From positions 1-54,999 of the forward strand of contig NZ_JADEXZ010000037.1 in assembly GCF_015206815.1 (NCBI RefSeq): a DNA stretch of 54,999 nucleotides, given 5' to 3'. The position numbers and the translations under genes are program-made. Positions 45,718 to 53,600 of this stretch are shown piece by piece. This DNA comes from Fortiea sp. LEGE XX443. Lineage in GTDB: Bacteria > Cyanobacteriota > Cyanobacteriia > Cyanobacteriales > Nostocaceae. A model generated the notes under the pieces. That model saw nothing but the letters and a program-made list of their open reading frames with translations. It had not been told where the DNA came from and made no database searches. Positions within the stretch are counted from its first letter, which is position 1, and every line of letters starts with the position of its first letter.

Positions 45718-46737
45718 CTATTCAAATTCTTCCAGTAATTTGGCAACTTGCTCAGGAGCAGGAAGTTGATTTTGTAAATCTTGAGGCAATGTAGAAAATA
45801 CTTTATAAGTCGCTACACCAATGGGTTTATTTGATTCTCGTAGTGCATATTCAACAATAGTTTTATTTTTGGACTTACAAAGAATAATTCCAATTGATAG
45901 ATTTTCGTCTGGTAGTCGAGATAAATCATCTAACGCTGCTAAATAAAACTGCATTTTTCCTACATACTCAGGTAAAAAATCTCCAGTTTTTAACTCAACA
46001 GCAACTAAACACTTTAATTGACGATGGTAAAGCAATAAATCAATAAAAAATTCCTGTTCACCAATTTCTAAGCGATACTGACTACCAACAAAAGTAAATC
46101 TGCCCCCCATTTCTTGCAGGAATGGTTCAACTCTGGCTAAAATTGCTTGCTCTAATTGCCGTTCGCTGTGTTCATCTGCTAATTCTAAGAAATCAAAAGT
46201 ATATTCATCTTTTACTGCTAGTTTTAATTGGTTACGAATTTTTGCTGGTACAGTTTGGTTAAAATTCGTTTGATTTAGGAGAGTTTTTTCATAAGTTTGA
46301 TTTTCAATCTGGTGAATCAAAACATTCTTTGTCCAACCAAACTTACGAGTCATTTTGATATAAAACTCTCGTTCTAGGTCATCTTTGCACTTCTCTAAAA
46401 TGACTATATTGTGAGTCCATCCAATTTCTGCCACCATTGGTGGCAGAATTTCTTTTGAGTGATATGTCAGATAAAAATCTCGCATTCTCCAAATATTACG
46501 AGCAGAAAATCCGCTAATACCAGGAAACTCTGTTTGTAAGTCTTTTGCTAACTGTTCCACTACAGATTTACCCCAATCTGCTTCCTGCTGTTGGGTAACA
46601 ATCATCTTTCCAATATCCCAGTAAAGGGCAATGAGTTCTCTATTTACTGCCTTCAGTGCTTCATATTGAGCAGAACGAATGCGCTGTTTAACTTCCATTA
46701 GCAAATTTCTGTATTCGTCTGGAATTGGTTTACTCAT
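45718..46737 (-). CDS. DUF1016/YhcG-type PDDEXK nuclease
   Basis: A 339-aa protein. The N-terminal DUF1016 region is helical (LIALYWDIGKMI, GFSARNIWRMRDFY). The C-terminal PDDEXK domain has FFIDLLLYHRQLKCLVAVELKTG (Asp about 235, ExK about 251). Members are often linked to restriction-modification, defence and mobile genes. It is the first gene of the block DUF1016-mntA-hepT-cas10d, 58 nt before mntA, and a -10-like TATAAT (46859-46864) lies about 120 nt upstream. Confidence 0.9.
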   Translation of the reverse strand: MSKPIPDEYRNLLMEVKQRIRSAQYEALKAVNRELIALYWDIGKMIVTQQQEADWGKSVVEQLAKDLQTEFPGISGFSARNIWRMRDFYLTYHSKEILPPMVAEIGWTHNIVILEKCKDDLEREFYIKMTRKFGWTKNVLIHQIENQTYEKTLLNQTNFNQTVPAKIRNQLKLAVKDEYTFDFLELADEHSERQLEQAILARVEPFLQEMGGRFTFVGSQYRLEIGEQEFFIDLLLYHRQLKCLVAVELKTGDFLPEYVGKMQFYLAALDDLSRLPDENLSIGIILCKSKNKTIVEYALRESNKPIGVATYKVFSTLPQDLQNQLPAPEQVAKLLEEFE

Positions 46738-47006
46738 GGCGGTAAATATTCAAATTAATTCATCATGAACTTCCAATATTTTGAAGTTTTTTAACTACTC
46801 TTTCTTGGTAGGAGGAAAGAGGAAAGCTTGATTTAAACTTACTGTTTTAAGGTTTAGCATTATAAGTGACTTATTCAACCATCAGCCAAGCTGTTGGGGA
46901 TTAAGACTGCTTACGCCTGAGCTTAATACCGCAAGCTGGTACTTCCCTCTTGCAAGGGAATTCTCTATTTAAATTAGAAAATTCCCCAGATATGCTATCG
47001 AATTGG
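46738..47006. promoter_or_regulatory. Region upstream of the DUF1016-mntA-hepT-cas10d block
   Basis: 269 bp. On the minus strand it contains TATAAT (46864-46859) with a poor -35, preceded by GTTGAATAAGTC (46879-46868). This repeats a GTT PAM plus the first nine bases of the pseudo-spacer near cas3. An imperfect hairpin (TTCCCT/AGGGAA, about 46944-46961) lies between this promoter and the end of the small HTH gene. Confidence 0.45.
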
Positions 47007-47204
47007 CTATGCTGCTAACAACCGATATTCAAATTGGTTATAAGCAACTTGCCTTTTCTCAACAAAGTACCCTTTCTTGCGAGCTTCAAATACAGTGTGT
47101 CCAAATCGAAAACTAACCTTTGCAGCTAGTTCATCGCTCGAATGCCATTTACCGTCCTTGAGGATTGCAATCAATTTTTCAAGGTTTGTCGATTTGACAA
47201 GCAT
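47007..47204 (-). CDS. Small winged-helix/HTH-like protein (65 aa) next to a mini-array
   Basis: A longer frame starts at 47363, but a likely promoter (TTGACA at 47321-47316, TAGTTT 17 nt later) lies inside it. The start is therefore ATG 47204, with an AAGGGA ribosome site. The product starts MLVKSTNLEKLIAILKDGKW, continues HSSDELAAKVSFRFGHTVFE and ends ARKKGYF...YRLLAA, which looks like a helix-turn-helix with a wing. It could be a transcription factor or, by analogy to CreTA modules, the product kept silent by the neighbouring crRNA-like element. I cannot tell which. Confidence 0.6.
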   Translation of the reverse strand: MLVKSTNLEKLIAILKDGKWHSSDELAAKVSFRFGHTVFEARKKGYFVEKRQVAYNQFEYRLLAA

Positions 47205-47292
47205 AGTATTTCCCTTATTTACAAGTTTTGACATACAGCCACAACAGCCCAAATGCTTGTTATATTTGAGCTTTAGCGATTTGTATAATCTG

Positions 47293-47321
47293 AAACTACA
47301 TAAAACGACACCTCTTGTCAA
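47293..47321 (-). promoter_or_regulatory. Predicted promoter of the small HTH gene
   Basis: On the minus strand: TTGACA (47321-47316), a 17-nt spacer, TAGTTT (47298-47293). The consensus -35 is strong and the -10 weak. A protospacer-like match to the mini-array begins at 47358, so an effector complex bound there would reach to the -35. Confidence 0.5.
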
Positions 47322-47347
47322 GTAATTTTTTTTGTTTACTATAAGTT

Positions 47348-47361
47348 CAGACTTATTCAAC
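47348..47361 (-). promoter_or_regulatory. Pseudo-protospacer with GTT PAM upstream of the HTH gene
   Basis: The minus strand reads GTT (47361-47359) followed by GAATAAGTCTG (47358-47348), identical to the first 11 nt of the mini-array spacer. CTTA also matches two positions further on. GTN/GTH is the PAM reported for type I-D systems, and it is on the correct 5' side. Confidence 0.65.
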
Positions 47362-47428
47362 ACTTGATAAGCATTGACATATTCAACCCAATCATGAAAT
47401 GCTTTTAAGTGAGATGGCTTACTGGCAC

Positions 47429-47529
47429 AAAATAACTTAATTAATCCCTATCAGGGATTGAAACGAATAAGTCTGTGCTTAAAACCGTAAGCTTTTGTCT
47501 CAAAAATAATCCCTATCAGGGATTGAAAC
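47429..47529 (+). CRISPR. Degenerate two-repeat mini-array (candidate creA-like or autoregulatory crRNA)
   Basis: Two degenerate copies of the I-D repeat end at 47464 and 47529. Both keep the hairpin and handle core AATCCCTATCAGGGATTGAAAC but have diverged 5' halves, the second more so. The stretch between the repeat cores (47465-47506) is a pseudo-spacer of about 29-42 nt starting GAATAAGTCTGTGCTTAAAA. The handle orientation makes it a plus-strand transcript, opposite to the cas operon and the main array. It ends one base before the cas3 stop codon. Confidence 0.85.
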
Positions 47530-47530
47530 C

Positions 47531-49708
47531 TCAAGCAATCCATATCTCATCTCCTTTGCTTTTAAAGGTGTAGGCTAATGTATCAAGCAACAAAGCAGAA
47601 TGACCAAAAGCTATACAATACGGTGCTGTCGTATCATGAACACTGTTTTGATCGCTAATTGGGTAAATCTGAAAGTGCATCGGTAGCCGTAGCCGCATCC
47701 GCACTTCCGCCACAGGATGGCGCAGCACGTAACAGACTAAACCTTCTTTCTTCAACTTTTTGTTAATTGCACCAATCCAGTAGTTTTCAGGTTGCCAAAT
47801 TTCCACACCCTTTAAAATCTGAACTTTCCAAGCATCAGCGATCGCCTGCAAATCCCCAGAGTAGGTAAACTTCCAATTCAGTCTTTCCTCGCGGTAAGAA
47901 CGCAACTTCATAAATGCTAGACAGTGAGCAAATCTACCTTTGGCGATAGGTTGTCCGGTACGTGCTGCGGTTTCTTTGAGTGTCCGTATAAATCCCGCTT
48001 CTGTCCAGACTTCAATTTCTAAATTACCTAAAATTCCAGGTAAATCGTAGGTTTTAAATCTGTCTACTTCGTTTTCTTCGGTTAAATCATACAAACCACA
48101 TTGCAAAGGACTCGAACCGCGAAAACTAGCAGCATCATCTGCAATGGGATTTCCTGATTTACCTGATAGTGCTTGCCAATCTTTTGCCCAACCGGAAACA
48201 CGTCCAGATACAGATTTTAAACTGGTGTCAAATACTTTTTCACAGTGTTTTTGAAAATTTTCGCGGCTTTGGGTGTACTGTTCTTTAATTGTGCGATCGC
48301 CTAATTTGCAAACCAAGTAAAATGACTGGACTGCACCCCAACGTTTGTAATAGCCGCGAAAATCATTAATTTGGCGATATTTATCAGCAATTATGTTATG
48401 AAAAGTGGGGCGATCGCAAATCTTATCTACCTCTAAAGGTGGTGTATCTCCCAGAAATAAACGTTCTACCAAGAAGTTAGGTACTAAAGCAAAAGCGGTA
48501 AAGTTTTGAAACTTAATTAGTTGACCGTCTTTTTCATAACCATCATGTCTACCTAATCGTCCCAAGCGTTGAATAAAGTTACCAGCATCAGAGGATTCAA
48601 AAATTAGGAAATTAATTTTAAAATCAACACCTACATCAATTGTGCTAGTTCCCAACACCAAATCAGCCGCCAAACTCCGCTCTTTTTCTCCTTTTCCTGA
48701 TAAACCCGTATTTTCTCCTACTTTTAATCCATAGGGGTGCAGAATTTCTTGAAAAAACGGAGTCAACCGTTTAACTGCTGCAATTGAGTTAAGGATGATT
48801 GCGCCTTTACTCTCTGGATATTGCTGAAACTGGTCTAAAATCAAATTACTATTTTCTTTAAGCCAAGCTTCTGATGCTTTAAAACTCGCTTCTAAAGGAA
48901 CAAAATTCAGTGAGATTGTCCGCGCAACTTGTCGCCATCCTTGGATTTTCAGTTGCTGTTCTTGTTCTAGAGTATCAGGAAATTGATATTTGTTTTGTGC
49001 CATCGGATTGATTTCCTGACAACGAAATCCCGCTTGTTCTAATTTACCAATTAAGTTGCTATCTGGTGTTGCTGAAAGAAACAGAAATTTTTTTCGGCGA
49101 TTTGTGCAGCGAATTAACAAGATAGTATTAATCACACTGGCTATTTGTGGCGCAGCAAAAACATGAAATTCATCAAAAATAAACAAATCAAAATCTTTGT
49201 CGATTTTCCCCCATAGTTTATCGGGACTATCGCCACGAATTATGTAAGCCCCTCTATGTAAATAATGAAAAATATCTGGGTTGGTTAATAATGCTTCTCT
49301 TTGGCTTGTGAGAGTGCCAATTGCTGAACCTTTTTTCAATCCTTCATCTTCGGCATAAATTTCTAAATCAGCACCACTCAATCTGACTACGCGCGGTTGA
49401 TTTTCGGGTTGAAATATTTCTATATATCCTTGAACTTGCTTTTCTTGATCACGTGCTAATTCATTAGTTGGGTAAAGCCCAATTGCTGAAAATTCACCCT
49501 GGAGAACTTCTAAATAAGCCGCCAAGCTTTTACCATCGCCTGTCATTGCAGTGTTGAATACTACGTCAATATTGGGATTACGTAGAGCTTCTAATGTTGC
49601 AGCTTGATGCCAAGAAAGCGGCCAACCTTTTGGTATTTGCACCCCATCAGGTGTGGGGACTGTTTGAGAATAAACGGGCTTGAGAGTGATTTTGTAACTT
49701 TCGGACAT
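47531..49708 (-). CDS. cas3: Type I-D Cas3 helicase (no HD domain)
   Basis: The frame extends to a TTG at 49774, but ATG 49708 (MSESYKITLKPVYSQT) is the more natural start (about 725 aa). Superfamily-2 helicase motifs are AMTGDGKSLAA (Walker A), FIFDEFHVF (DEFH box), FLSATP (motif III) and QRLGRLGRHDG (motif VI). There is no HD nuclease, as expected for the I-D Cas3', whose partner nuclease is on Cas10d. It is transcribed from a region shared with the divergent WYL regulator and separated from the rest of the cas genes by the mini-array block. Confidence 0.93.
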   Translation of the reverse strand: MSESYKITLKPVYSQTVPTPDGVQIPKGWPLSWHQAATLEALRNPNIDVVFNTAMTGDGKSLAAYLEVLQGEFSAIGLYPTNELARDQEKQVQGYIEIFQPENQPRVVRLSGADLEIYAEDEGLKKGSAIGTLTSQREALLTNPDIFHYLHRGAYIIRGDSPDKLWGKIDKDFDLFIFDEFHVFAAPQIASVINTILLIRCTNRRKKFLFLSATPDSNLIGKLEQAGFRCQEINPMAQNKYQFPDTLEQEQQLKIQGWRQVARTISLNFVPLEASFKASEAWLKENSNLILDQFQQYPESKGAIILNSIAAVKRLTPFFQEILHPYGLKVGENTGLSGKGEKERSLAADLVLGTSTIDVGVDFKINFLIFESSDAGNFIQRLGRLGRHDGYEKDGQLIKFQNFTAFALVPNFLVERLFLGDTPPLEVDKICDRPTFHNIIADKYRQINDFRGYYKRWGAVQSFYLVCKLGDRTIKEQYTQSRENFQKHCEKVFDTSLKSVSGRVSGWAKDWQALSGKSGNPIADDAASFRGSSPLQCGLYDLTEENEVDRFKTYDLPGILGNLEIEVWTEAGFIRTLKETAARTGQPIAKGRFAHCLAFMKLRSYREERLNWKFTYSGDLQAIADAWKVQILKGVEIWQPENYWIGAINKKLKKEGLVCYVLRHPVAEVRMRLRLPMHFQIYPISDQNSVHDTTAPYCIAFGHSALLLDTLAYTFKSKGDEIWIA

Positions 49709-49805
49709 AAAATCAAATAGTGTCCGTAACTGGTTGTTAAAAACTATATTGGCACGCAAAATAGAAGTTGGCAAGATATATCCGTATAAAAGTGTCCGTA
49801 CATAA
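49696..49805. promoter_or_regulatory. cas3/regulator divergent promoter with TGTCCGTA repeats
   Basis: AGTGTCCGTA occurs at 49719-49728 and again at about 49791-49800. TGTCCGAA occurs inverted at about 49700-49707, over the cas3 start. These are good candidates for binding sites of the adjacent RHH-WYL protein. Confidence 0.45.
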
Positions 49806-50672
49806 ATGAGTCGTAAAGGTCAGTCTATAACTCTATCGGTATCAGAACGAGATAAAGCTGAGTTAGAAAACTTAGCTCTAGAATTTGGTATGATGTGGGG
49901 CGATCGCCCGAATATCTCCAAACTGATAGAAGCGATCGCCCGTCATCATTTAACTATTGGTAAAAATCACGACTGGTCAGAGTCACGTATCCGTGCGCTT
50001 GACCGAGCGATGCGTTTGTTAGCAGATATTGGGCAAAATGAACAAGCGCAGATAATAGCACAAATGTTACTGGAACGTAGCGAACTACCAATACCTCTGC
50101 GAACCGACATCGAAAGTTTTTTAGGAAACTTACCCCCGCCTTGGCGTTTAGAAATAGATCGTTACATCTTACGTAAACAACCCTTTCAACTCAGTTATCA
50201 AGATGCAGCAAATAAAATATGGAACTTTACAGTACGCTACGCCAAAGTTAACCCCCACGAAAAGCGTCAATATCTTGATTGTTGGTGTGAAGAGACAGAA
50301 GGTAACTTTGACGTGGAAGAATTACAGCACAATTGGAGTTTGCGCTTGGATAGGATACAAGATGCTGCGGTTTTACCTATTGCGGGTGAGTGGCGTTCTG
50401 GTTTAGCAGAGATAGATGTAGAAATGTATCTCTTTGGTGGTTTAGCCTTTGCTTATCAACCCAAACCTGAAGACAAAATCAATGAATGGCTACCAGATAC
50501 ACAACGAGTGCGGCGAGTGATTAGGGGTGTGTCTACTACCTTTTGGTTTATTCGGGAAATCATGCAATATGCACCTGATTGTGTGATTGTATCGCCGGAG
50601 AATGTGCGATCGCTCATCAAAGAAAAACTCAAGACACTTTGCCAGAATTATGGCTTGAAAGTTGATTCCTGA
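49806..50672 (+). CDS. RHH-WYL transcriptional regulator of the CRISPR locus
   Basis: A 288-aa protein. Residues 1-50 look like a ribbon-helix-helix domain (GQSITLSVSERDKAELENLA, then RPNISKLIEAIARHHL). The C-terminal part (about 125-285) is a WYL-like sensor domain (FTVRYAKVNPHEKRQYLDCW, then LPDTQRVRRVIRG). A WYL protein encoded beside the I-D CRISPR of Synechocystis 6803 (Sll7009) is reported as a negative regulator, and position and domain order agree here. It is divergent from cas3 and convergent, 7 nt apart, with the giant repeat gene. Confidence 0.85.
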   Translation: MSRKGQSITLSVSERDKAELENLALEFGMMWGDRPNISKLIEAIARHHLTIGKNHDWSESRIRALDRAMRLLADIGQNEQAQIIAQMLLERSELPIPLRTDIESFLGNLPPPWRLEIDRYILRKQPFQLSYQDAANKIWNFTVRYAKVNPHEKRQYLDCWCEETEGNFDVEELQHNWSLRLDRIQDAAVLPIAGEWRSGLAEIDVEMYLFGGLAFAYQPKPEDKINEWLPDTQRVRRVIRGVSTTFWFIREIMQYAPDCVIVSPENVRSLIKEKLKTLCQNYGLKVDS

Positions 50673-50679
50673 TATCAAT

Positions 50680-53600
50680 TTACCAAGGTAAGCGCCCAGA
50701 ATAATTATTTCCTCGGCGTTCACGTTCTATTTCTAAACGCCGTTGGAGCATTTTGTAGACTTCTCTTGCAAGAATTTCCAGAGTTTCTAATTCGTCTTCT
50801 GAAGAAGAATTTTTATTAGTTATTGAATTACTATAAGTCTCCTCATTTGATTCGGTTGAAGTTGAATTTTCAGAGGTAGTATATGCTTGAATAACTTGGT
50901 TAGATGTTTCATTTTTCCAAAAATTAGCTTTGTTTGGAGTTTTAATATGTTGCAATTGAGTAGATTTTAAAGGCTTTAATTTATTGTCCCATTGTTTCTT
51001 GTCTGTGAGCGGTTGTACAACAATAGTTGGGCTAATACTATCAACTTGATTATCACCAAACAATTCAGCAATACTCGACCATGAATTTGGTATATCTTGT
51101 TCTGGTGCTTTTTGGATGTGGTGAGCAGGAGTATGAGAAATAGGAACAGGATGAGGTATCTCTTGTGAGTCTATATCATCTGCAAATGTAGATGATATAA
51201 AGTCTGATGGTTGAGAAAGAGGCTGAAAAATTGAGATTTTTTTTAAGGCTTTAGGTAATTGAGGGATTTCCGGTTTCTCATGAGAATTTTGCTGTGCTTT
51301 TTTAGGTTGAATAACTGTTGAGTCTGAAGATGATGTGTGTTCTGATGATTGAGATGATGTTGATAGGTTTTCTATTTTTGGACTAGCAACAGAATCCTGA
51401 TTATCTCGTCTTGGTTGAATAAGTCCAGTATTTGTTGATGATTGAGATGATGTTGCTAGATTTTCTATTTTTGCACTAGTAACAGAATCCTGATTATCTC
51501 GTCTTGGTTGAATAACTGTTAAGTTTGAAGATGATGTTTGTTCTGATAATTGAGATGATGTTGCTAGATTTTCTATTTTTGCACTAGTAACAGAATCATG
51601 ATTATCTAGTTTTGGTTGAATAAATGTTGAGTCTGAAGATGATGTGTGTTCTGATAATTGAGATGATGTTGATAGGTTTTCTCTTTTTTGACTAGCAACA
51701 GAATCATGACTATCTAATTGTGCTTGAATGAATTCAGTATTTGTTGATAATTGAGATGATGTTGCTAGGTTTTCTATTTTTGCACTAGCAACAGAATCAT
51801 GATTATCTAGTTTTGGTTGAATAAATGTTAAGTCTGAAGATGATGTGTGTTCTGATGATTGAGATGATGTTGATAGGTTTTCTCTTTTTTGACTAGCAAC
51901 AGAATCATGACTATCTAATTGTGCTTGAATGAATTCAGTATTTGTTGATAATTGAGATGATGTTGCTAGGTTTTCTATTTTTGCACTAGCAACAGAATCA
52001 TGATTATCTAGTTTTGGTTGAATAAATGTTGAGTCTGAAGATGATGTGTGTTCTGATAATTGAGATGATGTTGATAGGTTTTCTCTTTTTTGACTAGCAA
52101 CAGAATCATGATTATCTAGTTTAGGTTGAATAACTGTTGATTCTGAGGATGATGTGTTTTCTAGTGGTTGAGATGATGTTGATAGATTTTCTCTTTTTTG
52201 ACTAGCAACAGAATCATGATTATCTAGTTTTGGTTGAATCAGTCCAGTATTTGTTGATGGTTGAGATGATGTTGCTAGGTTTTCTATTTTTGCACTAGCA
52301 ACAGAATCATGACTATCTAATTGTGCTTGAATGAATTCAGTATTTGTTGATGATTGAGATGATGTTGATAGATTTTCTATTTTTGGACTAGCAACAGAAT
52401 CCTGATTATCTAGTTTTGGTTGAATAAGTCCAGTATTTGTTGATGGTTGAGATGATGTTGCTAGGTTTTCTCTTTTTGCACTAGTAACAGAATCATGACT
52501 ATCTAGTTTTGGTTGAATAAATGTTGAGTCTGAAGATGATGTGTGTTCTGATGATTGAGATGATGTTGATAGGTTTTCTCTTTTTCGACTAGCAACAGAA
52601 TCCTGGTTATCTAGTCTTGGTTGAATAAATGTTGAGTCTGAAGATGATGTGCTGTCTGGTGATTGAGATGATGTTGATAGGTTTTCTATTTTTGCACTAG
52701 CAACAGAATCATGACTATCTAGTTTTGGTTGAATCAGTCCAGTATTTGTTGATGGTTGAGATGATGTTGATAGATTTTCTATTTTTGCACTAGCAACAGC
52801 ATCCTGATTATCTAATTTTGGTTGAATAAGTCCAGTATTTGTTGATGGTTGAGATGATGTTGATAGATTTTCTATTTTTGCACTAGTAACAGAATCCTGA
52901 TTATCTAGTTGTGGTTGAATAACTGTTGATTCTGAAGATGATGTACTGTCTGGTGATTGAGATGATGTTGATAGGTTTTCTATTTTTGCACTAGTAACAG
53001 AATCCTGATTATCTAGTTGTGGTTGAATAACTGTTGATTCTGAAGATGATGTACTGTCTGGTGATTGAGATGATGTTGATAGGTTTTCTATTTTTGCACT
53101 AGTAACAGAATCCTGATTATCTAGTTGTGGTTGAATAACTGTTGAGTCTGAAGATGATGTGTGTTCTGATGGTTGAGATAATGTTGATAGATTTTCTCTT
53201 TTTTGACTAGCAACAGAATCCTGATTATCTCGTCTTGGTTGAATAAGTCCAGTATTTGTTGATGATTGAGATGATGTTGATAGGTTTTCTATTTTTTGAC
53301 TAGCAACAGAATCCTGATTATCTAATTTTGGTTGAATAACTGTTGAGTCTGAAGATGATGTGTGTTCTGATGGTTGAGATAATGTTGATAGATTTTCTCT
53401 TTTTTGACTAGCAACAGAATCCTGATTATCTCGTCTTGGTTGAATAAGTCCAGTATTTGTTGATGATTGAGATGATGTTGATAGGTTTTCTATTTTTTGA
53501 CTAGCAACAGAATCCTGATTATCTAATTTTGGTTGAATAACTGTTGAGTCTGAAGATGATGTGTGTTCTGATGGTTGAGATAATGTTGATAGATTTTCTC

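Noticed and set aside
47205-47363. Longer N-terminus for the small HTH gene
   Set aside because: The extension covers a likely promoter and the pseudo-protospacer, while ATG 47204 has a good ribosome site.
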